A DNA stretch of 10,561 nt from Rhodospirillaceae bacterium. Lineage in GTDB: Bacteria > Pseudomonadota > Alphaproteobacteria > UBA11136. The notes beneath the pieces are model-generated. The model was not told where the DNA came from. It made no database searches and saw nothing but the letters and a program-made list of their open reading frames with translations. A program made the position numbers and the translations under genes. How positions within the stretch are numbered: position 1 is the first letter of the stretch; every line of letters begins with the position of its first letter. Shown piece after piece: positions 1 through 7,205 of this stretch. The stretch lies in the NCBI GenBank assembly GCA_002686135.1, contig NZAO01000039.1, forward strand, positions 1 to 10,561, given 5' to 3'.

Positions 1-152
1 CCATCGATCGGACTTCTGGTGCCAATGGAACCGGGCGAGCGTCTCAAGGTCGATCCGACGTCCGCCCCCGGAGCATCCCTCCATCAAGAGGTCGGGATGC
101 CGGTCGGTGTTTGCCAATGTCTGATGACTTCCTGATAAAAGAGCGCGGCTAG
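1..152. other. Unassigned leader upstream of recO
   Basis: I cannot assign this stretch. On the plus strand the three frames are open from the window edge to stops at 122-124, 133-135 and 150-152, so one may be the tail of an upstream gene. None of the three short translations matches a family I recognise, and in particular none resembles the C-terminus of Era, which often precedes recO in this group. On the minus strand an ATG at 84-82 opens a frame that runs off the left edge with G/C-rich third positions, but it has no Shine-Dalgarno sequence. A 7-bp inverted repeat (GCATCCC 73-79, GGGATGC 94-100, 14-nt loop) has no T-run, so I do not call a terminator. Confidence 0.4.
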
Positions 153-947
153 ATGGAATGGCAGGACGAAGGTATCGTGCTGTCGAGCCGTCGCCACGGC
201 GAATCGGCGGCCATCGTCAGTTTGCTCACCCGCGGCCACGGCCGCCATGCGGGGCTGGTGCGTGGCGGCATGGGGCGGCGTCTGCGTGGGATCTATCAGA
301 GCGGGAATCTGGTTTCCGCCGCCTGGCGGGCGCGGCTGGAGGAGCATCTGGGCAGTTTTGTCTGCGAGCTGGTGACCAACCATGCCGCCCACCTCCTCGA
401 CGAGCCGGCGCGGCTGGCGGGGTTGTCTTCGGCCTGCGCGCTGATGGAAACTGCGTTGCCCGAGCGCGAGCCCCATGAGGATATTTTCGAGGACTTCCTC
501 ACCCTTCTTCACGGACTCGAAGGAGAGGGTTGGGCGGAAACCTACGTGCGCTGGGAGATGAGTCTGCTCGCCAATCTCGGTTTTGGGCTCGATCTTTCCC
601 AGTGCGCCGCCACCGGAGCGATGCAGGACCTGGCCTTCGTCTCGCCCAAGAGCGCGCGCGCGGTCTCGGCTGCTGCCGGGGTATCCTACCGCGACAAATT
701 ACTGACCTTGCCGGAATTCCTCACCGGTTCCGGGCCTCATTCCGATACCCATTCCGATTCTGGACCGCCTTCCTTCCGGGACGTGGAACAGGGGCTGGCA
801 CTGACCGGGTTCTTTTTACGGCGCCACGTGTTTGCCCCCCATCACCGGGACGAGCCCCCGGCGCGCGTACGATTTATTGACCGTTTGCGGGGAATGTCTG
901 CATTATCTGGTATGTCCGGGGATCTGGAAGGTATGGGAGAAAAATGA
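153..947 (+). CDS. recO: DNA repair protein RecO
   Basis: RecO is the recombination mediator of the RecFOR pathway. It binds single-stranded DNA, anneals complementary strands coated by SSB, and with RecR loads RecA. The 264-residue product begins [18 protein letters not shown], the usual start of the RecO OB-fold (about residues 1-80). A helical domain follows, with the family's [19 protein letters not shown] stretch near 127-145 and the alphaproteobacterial [15 protein letters not shown] segment near 151-167. Only one cysteine (C151) remains where many RecO proteins carry a four-cysteine zinc site, so the metal site looks lost, as in E. coli RecO. The start is supported by AAAAGAG at 137-143, nine bases upstream of the ATG. 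A 12-bp tandem duplication gives HSDTHSDS at residues 196-203, in a probable loop. The stop overlaps the parC start as ATGA, so translation of the two is probably coupled. Confidence 0.93.
   Translation: MEWQDEGIVLSSRRHGESAAIVSLLTRGHGRHAGLVRGGMGRRLRGIYQSGNLVSAAWRARLEEHLGSFVCELVTNHAAHLLDEPARLAGLSSACALMETALPEREPHEDIFEDFLTLLHGLEGEGWAETYVRWEMSLLANLGFGLDLSQCAATGAMQDLAFVSPKSARAVSAAAGVSYRDKLLTLPEFLTGSGPHSDTHSDSGPPSFRDVEQGLALTGFFLRRHVFAPHHRDEPPARVRFIDRLRGMSALSGMSGDLEGMGEK
738..761 (+). repeat. 12-bp in-frame tandem duplication inside recO
   Basis: Two adjacent 12-nt units (738-749 and 750-761) both begin CATTCCGAT and differ only in the last codon, encoding HSDT and HSDS (residues 196-203). The repeat is in frame, lies between conserved RecO blocks, and looks like a small slippage-type duplication in a tolerant loop. 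Confidence 0.7.
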
Positions 948-3178
948 CCAAGAGCGTCACAGCTAACCCCAGAGCCAAGATCAGCGAGGCGCCCCTGGCC
1001 GAGGCCCTGGGCGAGCGCTATCTCGCCTATGCCCTGTCCACCATCACCTCGCGCTCCCTTCCCGATGTGCGCGACGGGTTGAAACCGGTGCACCGGCGCC
1101 TGCTTTACGCCATGCGCCAGCTGCGGCTCGACCCCGATCACGGATTCAAGAAATGCGCACGCGTGGTGGGCGACGTGATCGGCAAATACCATCCCCACGG
1201 CGACACCGCCGTTTATGACGCTATGGTGCGTCTGGCCCAGGAGTTTGCACAGCGCTATCCGCTAGTGGAGGGTCATGGTAATTTTGGCAATATCGACGGC
1301 GATAACGCGGCCGCCATGCGCTATACCGAGGCGCGGCTGACCCGGGTGGCGACCCTGTTGCTGGACGGGCTCGATGAGGACGCGGTGGATTTCCGCGATA
1401 CCTATGACGGCGAGGAGGAGGAGCCGGTGGTGCTGCCCACTGGTTTTCCCAACCTTCTCGCCAATGGCGCGGCGGGCATCGCCGTGGGCATGGCCACCAG
1501 CATCCCGCCCCACAACGTGGGAGAAATCTGCGCCGCGTTGCTGCACCTCATCAAGTTTCCCAAGGCCACGGCGGCGAAACTGGTGGGGCTGATGCCGGGG
1601 CCCGATTTCCCCACCGGCGGCGAGATCGTGGAGCCCCGCGATAGTATTCTCGAGGCTTACGCCACGGGCCGCGGCGGGTTCCGCCTGCGCGCCACATGGC
1701 AGGTGGAGAAGCTCTCCCAAGGCCAGTTCCGCATTGTCATCAGCGAGATTCCCTATCAGGTGGCTAAGGCACGGCTGGTGGAGAAAATGGCTGATCTCAT
1801 GAACGCCAAAAAACTGCCCATGTTGGCCGATATCCACGACGAATCGGCCGAAGATCTGCGGCTGGTGCTGGAACCCAAGAGCCGCAACGTGACGCCCGAA
1901 CACCTCATGGAGACCCTGTTCCGCTATACCGAGCTGGAGAGCCGCATCCCGCTCAACATGAATGTTCTGGACAGTGAGGGCACGCCCAGGGTCATGAACC
2001 TGCGCGAGGTCTTGCAGGCTTTCCTCGACCACCGCCACGAAGTTCTGGTGCGCCGCACCAAGCACCGTCTGGAGAAGATCGCGCGGCGGCTGGAAATCCT
2101 CGGCAGCTATCTGGTGGTCTACGCCAATCTCGACACGGTGATCAAGATCATCCGCGACCAGGACGACGCCAAGCTGGCGCTGATGAAACGCTTCAAGTTT
2201 ACCGAATTGCAGGCCGAGGCCATCCTCGACATGCGGCTGCGGCGTCTGCGTAAGCTCGACGAGGCCGCTATCCGCGACGAACACGAGGCGCTAGAGGCCG
2301 AGCAGAAGACCTTGAAGAAACTTCTCAAGGACAAAAAGGCACGCTGGAAGGCCATCGCCGGGGATATCACGGAGCTGCGCAAGACCTTTGGCGCGAAGAA
2401 TAACATCGGCCGCCGCCGCAGCGCCTTTGGCGAGCCGCCGCAGGAGGTGGAGGTGCCGCTGGAAGCCATGATCGAGCGCGAGCCAGTGACCGTGGTCTGT
2501 TCGGCCAAGGGTTGGATCCGCGCCGCCAAGGGGCATCTGGCCGACGGTGCGGAGCTCAAATACAAGGAAGGCGACCGCGAGCGTTTCCTACTTCACGCTC
2601 AGAGCACCGACAAGCTGGTGGTGTTCGCCACCAACGGCCGTTTCTACACCATCGGCGTCGACAAGCTGCCGGGCGGGCGTGGTCACGGCGAGCCCCTGAG
2701 GCTGATGATGGAGCTGGGCAACGAGCAGGATATGGTGGCGCTGTTGGTGCACGACCCGGAGCGCAAATTGCTGGTGGCGGCCAGCGACGGGCGCGGCTTC
2801 GTGGTGGCCGAAGCCGACGTCATCGCCCAGACCCGCAACGGCAAACAGGTGTTGAATGTGTCGGGCGGCGTCGAGGCTAAGGCTTGTGTGCCGGTGGCGG
2901 CGGATGCGGACAGCGTGGCGGTGGTGGGAACTAACCGCAGGCTGTTGGTGTTTCCGCTTTCCGAGCTTCCGGTGATGGCGCGGGGGCGTGGGGTGATTCT
3001 GCAGAAATACAAGGAGGGCGGGCTTTCCGAGGTGCGTGCCTTTGCGCTGGCGCAAGGGTTGAGCTGGAAAAGCGGGCCTGCCACGCGCATCAAGAAGGAA
3101 CTGGGTGACTGGGTGGGCAAGCGCGCCGCCGCCGGCCGCCTTCCGCCGTGGGGCTTTCCCAAGAGCAACCGTTTTTGA
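944..3178 (+). CDS. parC: DNA topoisomerase IV subunit A (ParC)
   Basis: ParC is the DNA-cleaving subunit of topoisomerase IV, a C2E2 heterotetramer with ParE that decatenates daughter chromosomes and relaxes supercoils. The 744-residue product is normal for the family. The winged-helix segment holds [13 protein letters not shown] (81-93) and the catalytic tyrosine Y127 next to R126 in [17 protein letters not shown] (268-273) and [13 protein letters not shown] (423-435) mark the tower and coiled-coil/C-gate. From about 510 onward lie GyrA-type beta-pinwheel blades, including [17 protein letters not shown] (555-571). The degenerate RGRG segment near the end fits ParC better than GyrA, which has a canonical GyrA box. 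The C-terminus [11 protein letters not shown] is typical of alphaproteobacterial ParC from memory. Residues 88 (Thr) and 92 (Asp) occupy the quinolone-determining Ser80/Glu84 positions of E. coli. The ATG overlaps the recO stop, with GGGAG at 935-939. Confidence 0.95.
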   Translation: MTKSVTANPRAKISEAPLAEALGERYLAYALSTITSRSLPDVRDGLKPVHRRLLYAMRQLRLDPDHGFKKCARVVGDVIGKYHPHGDTAVYDAMVRLAQEFAQRYPLVEGHGNFGNIDGDNAAAMRYTEARLTRVATLLLDGLDEDAVDFRDTYDGEEEEPVVLPTGFPNLLANGAAGIAVGMATSIPPHNVGEICAALLHLIKFPKATAAKLVGLMPGPDFPTGGEIVEPRDSILEAYATGRGGFRLRATWQVEKLSQGQFRIVISEIPYQVAKARLVEKMADLMNAKKLPMLADIHDESAEDLRLVLEPKSRNVTPEHLMETLFRYTELESRIPLNMNVLDSEGTPRVMNLREVLQAFLDHRHEVLVRRTKHRLEKIARRLEILGSYLVVYANLDTVIKIIRDQDDAKLALMKRFKFTELQAEAILDMRLRRLRKLDEAAIRDEHEALEAEQKTLKKLLKDKKARWKAIAGDITELRKTFGAKNNIGRRRSAFGEPPQEVEVPLEAMIEREPVTVVCSAKGWIRAAKGHLADGAELKYKEGDRERFLLHAQSTDKLVVFATNGRFYTIGVDKLPGGRGHGEPLRLMMELGNEQDMVALLVHDPERKLLVAASDGRGFVVAEADVIAQTRNGKQVLNVSGGVEAKACVPVAADADSVAVVGTNRRLLVFPLSELPVMARGRGVILQKYKEGGLSEVRAFALAQGLSWKSGPATRIKKELGDWVGKRAAAGRLPPWGFPKSNRF

Positions 3179-3215
3179 GTTGATTTTGAATCACAGATAC
3201 TAAGGACTAGCCCCC
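3179..3215. other. Convergent parC/cstA gap without a visible terminator
   Basis: Only 37 nt separate the stop of parC from the stop of cstA, which point at each other. The best pairing I can find is a 5-bp stem, TAAGG 3201-3205 with CCTTA 3214-3218, which runs into the cstA stop codon and has no T-run. No intrinsic bidirectional terminator is evident, so the two transcripts may overlap or end by Rho. Confidence 0.5.
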
Positions 3216-5321
3216 TTACAATCGCGTTGGCTCAGCTATTGCCGCGAGATCAGGACCCAGGCGGGTGGGTTCGAAAGGAGACTCGCTCGACGGCGGGTAG
3301 GGCTTGCCCGTAATGACGCGGTGGCAGACGCGGGCCGTATCGGCGGCCATGACCCAGATCACTATGAGGAAAAACAAGGTCAGCGCGGCGTTGAGGTTGG
3401 CGTTGAAGATGAGTTGCGGGATTTTTTCCACCATTTCCGGTGAGAGCGTGCCCGCGGCCAGTTGGTCGCCTAAGATGCGCGCCTTGGCGAGGAAGCCGAT
3501 GCGGAACTCGTCACTGAAGAGTTTCTCCCAGGCGGCGGTGCTGGTGACGATCAGGAGCCAGGCCAGCGGCATGGCCGTAACCCAGGCATAGCGCGCGCCG
3601 CCGTGCTTGACGATGATGGTGGTGGCGACGCAGAGCGCGATGGCGGCGAGCATCTGGTTGGAGATACCGAACAGCGGCCACAGTGAATTGATACCGCCTA
3701 GCGGGTCCATGACCCCGGTCCACAGGAAATAGCCCCAGCTGCCCACCACCAGCGCGCTGGTCAAAAATACCCCTGGATACCAACTGGTGCGGCCCAGTGC
3801 CGGAACCACATTGCCGAGCAAATCCTGCAACATGAAACGGCCCACCCGGGTGCCCGCGTCCAGCGTTGTGAGGATGAACAGGGCCTCGAACATGATGGCG
3901 AAGTGGTACCACACCGCGATGAAGGCACCGCCGAAGAGTCCCGAGAACAGGGTTGCCATGCCGATGGCCAGGGACGGTGCGCCGCCGGTGCGGGCGAATA
4001 GCGTGATCTCTCCCACCTCGCGGGCAAGAGCATCCATGGTCTCCACCGCCACCGGAAAGCCCCAGGAGGAAATGGTGGCCACGGCGTCGGCTGGCAGTGC
4101 ACCGACCACGCCGCTGGGGCTGTTGATGGCGAAGAAGACTCCTGGCTCCATGACGCAGGCGGCGATCATGGCCATGATGGCAACGAAGGATTCCAGCATC
4201 ATGGCGCCATAGCCGATCATGCGGGCGTCGGGTTCTGAGGTGAGGAGCTTGGGCGTGGTGCCGCTGGCGATCAGGGAATGGAAGCCAGAAATGGCGCCGC
4301 AGGCTATCGTTATAAAGACGAAGGGAAAGACCTTGCCGCCGAAGATGGGCCCGCTGCCGTCGATGAAGGGGGTCAGCGCCGGCATGTGCATCTCGGGGCG
4401 GAGCGCCACGATGGCGATGGCAAGCAGGAAGATGGTGCCCAGCTTCATGAAGGTAGAAAGGTAATCGCGCGGTGCCAGCAGCATCCATACCGGCAGGGTG
4501 GCTGAGGCAAAACCGTAGGCGATGATGATCCAGGCTAGGGTTTCGGGGCCGAGGTCGAAGGCTGCGTGAAGGTCGGGATGGTGGTTCACATAGCCCCCGG
4601 CAAGCACGCAGAACAGCAGCAGCGCCACACCGATCAAGGTTACTTCCAGCACCCGCCCGGGGCGGATATGGCGCATGTAGAAACCCATCAAGAGCGCGAT
4701 GGGGATGGTCATGCCTACGGTAAACGTCCCCCAGGGGCTGTGGGCGAGAGCCTTGACCACCACCAGACCCAGCACCGCAATCAGGATAATCATGATCACC
4801 ATGACGCCGATCAAGGCCGTGGCGCCGCCCAGTGGCCCTAATTCGTCGCGGGCCATCTGCCCGAGCGAGCGCCCGTTGCGGCGCAGGGAACAGGCGAGGA
4901 TGACGAAATCCTGGACGCAGCCGCCCAACACCGCGCCCACCAGTATCCATAGGGTGCCTGGGAGATAGCCGAACTGGGCGGCGAGCGTCGGGCCGATCAG
5001 GGGGCCGGGGCCGGAGATGGCGGCGAAATGGTGGCCGAAGACGATCCATTTGTTGGTGGGCACGAAGTCGCGGCCGTTGTCGAGGCGTTCCGCCGGGGTG
5101 GCGCGGTTGATGTCAAGCGCCAGCACTTTCGCCGCGATGAAGGCGGAATAGAAGCGGTAGCCTAGAGCATAAACGCAGACCGCGGCCACCACCAGCCAGG
5201 CACTGTTGATGGTCTCGCCGCGGTAGATGGCGACGCCGCCCAGCGCCAGCGCGCCGAGGGCGGCGATGGCGGTCCAGATGAGTTTTCCCTTCGTGCTCAG
5301 GCTTTTATTGTCCGCAGCCAT
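3216..5321 (-). CDS. cstA: Carbon starvation protein A / pyruvate-type transporter CstA
   Basis: This is a CstA/BtsT-family inner-membrane transporter. E. coli members take up pyruvate, and CstA has also been linked to peptide uptake during carbon starvation. The product is 701 residues, like E. coli CstA, and has many hydrophobic membrane segments from about residue 14 to near 660. Family signatures are GHHFAAISGPGPLIGP (96-111), VWMLLAPRDYLSTFMK (278-293) and ACGAISGFHSLIASGTTPK (340-358), followed by the C-terminal five-helix CstA region. It follows ybdD, its usual small partner, after 25 nt. The start is supported by AGAGG (plus positions 5327-5331), five bases from the ATG; this ribosome site lies inside a dispersed repeat. 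The substrate is inferred from the family; no sensor kinase or LytTR regulator gene is in the window. Confidence 0.93.
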   Translation of the reverse strand: MAADNKSLSTKGKLIWTAIAALGALALGGVAIYRGETINSAWLVVAAVCVYALGYRFYSAFIAAKVLALDINRATPAERLDNGRDFVPTNKWIVFGHHFAAISGPGPLIGPTLAAQFGYLPGTLWILVGAVLGGCVQDFVILACSLRRNGRSLGQMARDELGPLGGATALIGVMVIMIILIAVLGLVVVKALAHSPWGTFTVGMTIPIALLMGFYMRHIRPGRVLEVTLIGVALLLFCVLAGGYVNHHPDLHAAFDLGPETLAWIIIAYGFASATLPVWMLLAPRDYLSTFMKLGTIFLLAIAIVALRPEMHMPALTPFIDGSGPIFGGKVFPFVFITIACGAISGFHSLIASGTTPKLLTSEPDARMIGYGAMMLESFVAIMAMIAACVMEPGVFFAINSPSGVVGALPADAVATISSWGFPVAVETMDALAREVGEITLFARTGGAPSLAIGMATLFSGLFGGAFIAVWYHFAIMFEALFILTTLDAGTRVGRFMLQDLLGNVVPALGRTSWYPGVFLTSALVVGSWGYFLWTGVMDPLGGINSLWPLFGISNQMLAAIALCVATTIIVKHGGARYAWVTAMPLAWLLIVTSTAAWEKLFSDEFRIGFLAKARILGDQLAAGTLSPEMVEKIPQLIFNANLNAALTLFFLIVIWVMAADTARVCHRVITGKPYPPSSESPFEPTRLGPDLAAIAEPTRL

Positions 5322-5324
5322 GAA

Positions 5325-5349
5325 TGCCTCTGTGGTTATTTAATCCTTA
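5325..5349 (-). repeat. Solo end-copy of the CCACAGAGG repeat, carrying the cstA ribosome site
   Basis: This 25-bp stretch is 23/25 identical to 6502-6526, including a perfect 15-bp core, ATAACCACAGAGGCA (minus-strand sense). It covers the ybdD stop codon (TAA, 5349-5347) and the AGAGG Shine-Dalgarno of cstA (5331-5327), so nearly the entire ybdD-cstA spacer is repeat sequence. It matches one end of the larger inverted-repeat element between bpt and the RDD gene. It appears to be either a decayed or partial insertion, or a recombination remnant, now used as an expression signal. Confidence 0.75.
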
Positions 5350-5601
5350 GCAGCAGCGGCGCACGTCCTTCCAGTCCTCGTCGAGGCGCCATTTGTGGAA
5401 GGTCTTACGGTCCATGGGTTCTGCGGGTTCTTCCCCATCGTGGCTATCGTCGGCATCGAGATGCTCAGCATGCCAGTGCTCGAGATAGCGCTCGTAGGCA
5501 TCGTCGCCGGTAGCACTTCTTAGACCACGCCATAAGGTGGGCAGGCCGCACCACAGGGCTGACAGGGAGGTCCAGGGAGAAGAAGAGAGGCGGGCTGTCA
5601 T
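5347..5601 (-). CDS. ybdD: YbdD/YjiX-family small protein, CstA partner
   Basis: This 84-residue protein belongs to the YbdD/YjiX (DUF466) family. In E. coli these short cytoplasmic proteins are encoded beside cstA or btsT and are needed for pyruvate uptake through them. The matches are an N-terminal amphipathic stretch with LRSATGDDAYERYLEHWHAEH (about 27-47), the family's Y..Y..H.. core, the later M...F.KWR segment (63-72), and the diagnostic C-terminal RRCC. An acidic run (DADDSHDGEEPAE, 49-61) sits where the E. coli protein is shorter, which explains the greater length. I place the start at 5601 because the ATG overlaps the bpt stop as ATGA; an in-frame start at 5787 would bury 62 unrelated residues in bpt. 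It lies upstream of cstA, the reverse of the E. coli order. Confidence 0.85.
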   Translation of the reverse strand: MTARLSSSPWTSLSALWCGLPTLWRGLRSATGDDAYERYLEHWHAEHLDADDSHDGEEPAEPMDRKTFHKWRLDEDWKDVRRCC

Positions 5602-6386
5602 TCTTGAATACTCTCGGAGGCGATTTCCTCTGGGGGTTCTTCCCACTCGAAGGGCTTCCAGCCGCCCTTGGCGAGGTGTTCCAAGGGCTGGAACCTGGTC
5701 TTGTAGGACATTTTCTGGCAGCCGGCGATCCAGTAGCCGGGATAGACGTGAGACAGCCCCATGGAGGCGGTTTTCTCCACTAGCCACAGCAGCATGAAAT
5801 TACCCAGCCCGCGCCGCTCCTCGGCCGGATCGAAGAAGCTGTAGATGGCGGACAAGCCGTCGCTTAGGCGGTCGACGATACAGGCGGCGAGAAGCGCGCA
5901 GTTTTCTTCGCTGTCCCCGTCCGCTGCGGCGAGGCGGAATTCGGCGATGAAGGTCTCGGTGGGGGTGTCCTCGGCAAAGGAGAGGTAGTCCTCCCAACTC
6001 ATATTGGCCATTTCGCCCTCGCCGTGGCGGGATTTAAGATAACGCGAAAAAAGGTCGTAATGTTCCCTGGTGGCGCGGGCCGGCAACAGTTCTGCGCTGA
6101 GGTCGCGGTTGGCCCGGAGCACGCGGCGAAAGCTGCGGCCCGGCGCAAATTCGCGGGTAAGGATGCGCACCGGTATGCAGGCCTTGCATTCAGGACAGCT
6201 TGGCTGATAGACGGTATCGAGGCTGCGGCGGAAGCCGGCGCGCGAGAGAAGGTCGAACAGGACGGCCGAGTCGTTCCCCGTCAAAACGGTAAAGACGCGC
6301 TGTTCCATGCGTCCCTCGAGATAGGGACAGGGCAGGGGAAAGGTACGGTAGAAGGGTTGTGACAGGTCTATGGGAAACCGGGTCAT
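5598..6386 (-). CDS. bpt: Aspartate/glutamate leucyltransferase (Bpt) of the N-degron pathway
   Basis: Bpt transfers leucine (or arginine, in ATE-like members) from charged tRNA to proteins with N-terminal Asp or Glu, marking them for ClpS/ClpAP degradation. The 262-residue product shows the N-terminal cysteine-rich block CPYLEGRMEQRVF (20-32) and PSCPECKACIPVRI (62-75), with C20, C64, C67 and C70. The C-terminal GNAT-like part has SAIYSFFDP (179-187), RRGLGNFMLLW (191-201) and GLSHVYPGYWIAGCQKMSYK (210-229). I chose the ATG at 6386: AAGGG lies eight bases upstream, and MTRFPIDLSQPFYRTFP is a typical family start. An in-frame ATG at 6437 would add 17 residues read from a repeat element. The stop overlaps the ybdD start. 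Leucine versus arginine specificity cannot be settled from sequence alone. Confidence 0.9.
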   Translation of the reverse strand: MTRFPIDLSQPFYRTFPLPCPYLEGRMEQRVFTVLTGNDSAVLFDLLSRAGFRRSLDTVYQPSCPECKACIPVRILTREFAPGRSFRRVLRANRDLSAELLPARATREHYDLFSRYLKSRHGEGEMANMSWEDYLSFAEDTPTETFIAEFRLAAADGDSEENCALLAACIVDRLSDGLSAIYSFFDPAEERRGLGNFMLLWLVEKTASMGLSHVYPGYWIAGCQKMSYKTRFQPLEHLAKGGWKPFEWEEPPEEIASESIQE

Positions 6387-6394
6387 ATGGGCAA

Positions 6395-6399
6395 CCCTT
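6395..6399 (-). promoter_or_regulatory. Shine-Dalgarno deciding the bpt start
   Basis: The minus strand reads AAGGG here, eight bases before the ATG at 6386-6384. This favours the 262-residue Bpt over the longer frame starting at 6437. Confidence 0.6.
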
Positions 6400-6410
6400 T
6401 TACAGAAAGT

Positions 6411-6526
6411 TTTCACCACAGGGACACAGAAGCTCAAAGAAGAGAAGGGATGATTTTCTTAGTGGATTTAATCTCTCTCTTTTTTTACCTCTGTGTCTCA
6501 GTGCCTCTGTGGTTATCTAATGCTTA
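6411..6526. repeat. Imperfect inverted-repeat element built on CCACAGAGG words
   Basis: The RDD-bpt gap is almost filled by one palindromic element. One arm reads ACCACAG on the plus strand from 6415 and then ACACAGA from 6424. The opposite arm carries the same two words on the minus strand, at 6513-6507 and 6496-6490. The words lie 9 nt apart in one arm and 17 in the other, so the arms have diverged by an indel. The centre is strand-biased: AG-rich at 6428-6450 and a pyrimidine run at 6471-6486. The RDD-proximal end (6502-6526) recurs at 5325-5349. There is no transposase frame, so a MITE- or REP-like element is the best description. CCACAGAG-rich palindromes are, from memory, widespread between bacterial genes. 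Confidence 0.7.
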
Positions 6527-6527
6527 C

Positions 6528-7085
6528 TTAGGGCGTTAGCACCGAGGGTGCCGCCAGGCGCGGCGGGGCGCGTACCACCACCAGCCGGGTGACGAAGTCA
6601 TGCAGGGTGCGATGATAGTTGTTGAAGGGCGCGATGGCCAGTATGAGCCAGGCGGTGAGGCCCACGGAGATATAGAAAATGGCAGTCATGGCCGCGGCCT
6701 GGAGGAGGTTGGGGCGGCCGCCCTCCCAGTCCCGGACCTCGATATCGAACAGGCGCATGCCCCAGGTGGCCGACCGCGCGCCGCCGATAAGCAGGGTGTG
6801 ATAGGCGAAGGGAATGCAGGCGATGGCCGCCCATAGCAATGGCCAGAGCAGGCCCAGGGTGGCGATGCCGGCGGTGACGGCCGCCATCCAGGCGCCAGTG
6901 AGAATGGCGGCGAGAATCACCACGTCGGCCATATAGGCGAAGATACGCCGCCACATGACGCCCCGGTAGAGACCGGTCCCAGCGAGGGGGTCGGGCGGGG
7001 GGCCGCGCCAGCGCGAGTGCCCGGAGTCTGTGGACTGTGCTGATTCCGAGGAAGGGACGGGAATGGGAGGCGTGGGATCGGTCAT
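6528..7085 (-). CDS. RDD-family integral membrane protein
   Basis: This is a 185-residue RDD-domain membrane protein. RDD proteins are small multi-helix inner-membrane proteins, mostly of unknown role; some have been linked to ion transport. After a proline- and serine-rich N-terminal tail (1-38), the RDD arginine/aspartate signature appears as WRRIFAYMADVVI (45-57). It is followed by helices at about 53-72, 76-100 and 130-153, a SATWGMRLFDIEV loop (105-117) and the C-terminal RTLHDFVTRLVVV (159-171). The start is uncertain: the ATG at 7085 gives MTDPTPP, while a GTG at 7127 would add 14 residues. Neither has a clear Shine-Dalgarno sequence. It lies 127 nt from the glycerate kinase gene (85 nt if the GTG is used) and on the same strand, so it may be co-transcribed or have its own promoter. 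No specific function can be given. Confidence 0.85.
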   Translation of the reverse strand: MTDPTPPIPVPSSESAQSTDSGHSRWRGPPPDPLAGTGLYRGVMWRRIFAYMADVVILAAILTGAWMAAVTAGIATLGLLWPLLWAAIACIPFAYHTLLIGGARSATWGMRLFDIEVRDWEGGRPNLLQAAAMTAIFYISVGLTAWLILAIAPFNNYHRTLHDFVTRLVVVRAPPRLAAPSVLTP

Positions 7086-7129
7086 GGGAAGGAGGGGGTA
7101 ATTGGGGCGCAGCGTCTTATTCGGCACTG

Positions 7130-7148
7130 GTTATACAAAATGTTATAC
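7130..7148 (-). promoter_or_regulatory. Paired TATAAC boxes (12-nt direct repeat) before the RDD gene
   Basis: GTTATAC occurs at 7130-7136 and again at 7142-7148, start-to-start 12 nt, reading GTATAAC twice on the minus strand. Each contains TATAAC, one base from the -10 consensus, in an AT-rich island of a GC-rich window. No convincing -35 hexamer is placed 17 nt upstream. It could be one or two -10 elements for the RDD gene or a direct-repeat operator. Confidence 0.35.
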
Positions 7149-7163
7149 GAAATTTAGCCTTAA

Positions 7164-7205
7164 GAGTCTCCTCGATTGAGTCCCCGCAGTTGAGTCTCCT
7201 TGTCG
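7164..7205. repeat. Three tandem 14-nt units between gck and the RDD gene
   Basis: GAGTC starts at 7164, 7178 and 7192, exactly 14 nt apart. The units are GAGTCTCCTCGATT, GAGTCCCCGCAGTT and GAGTCTCCTTGTCG. The second and third each match the first at 10 of 14 positions. They occupy half of the 85-nt intergenic gap and lie just upstream of the paired TATAAC boxes in the sense of the RDD gene. Confidence 0.6.

Noticed and set aside
1262-2284. A 340-codon minus-strand open frame inside parC
   Set aside because: It is the antisense shadow of a GC-rich conserved gene. Its translation is rich in His, Gln and Ala with no family features, while the plus strand encodes an intact ParC.
3182-3207. A possible third, decayed copy of the CCACAGAGG repeat after parC
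   Set aside because: AATCACAGATACTAAGGAC resembles the repeat only with a two-base gap and several mismatches. That is too weak without genome-wide copies to compare.
3201-3218. A small hairpin as terminator between parC and cstA
   Set aside because: The stem is only 5 bp, includes the cstA stop codon, and has no T-run on either strand.
3511-5049. A 512-codon second minus frame inside cstA
   Set aside because: The translation is Arg/His/Pro-rich, typical of a frame-shifted reading of a GC-rich membrane protein gene. The cstA frame is intact over its full length.
5602-5787. Upstream 62 codons of the ybdD frame
   Set aside because: They overlap the conserved C-terminal coding part of bpt in another frame and do not resemble DUF466 proteins.
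6387-6437. N-terminal extension of bpt to the ATG at 6437
   Set aside because: The 17 extra residues are read from the inverted-repeat element, and the internal ATG at 6386 has a well-placed AAGGG and a family-like N-terminus.
6387-6450. A sigma-70 promoter for bpt with TTGAGC as the -35 box
   Set aside because: The hexamer at 17-18 nt downstream matches the -10 consensus at only about three of six positions, so the call is not supported.
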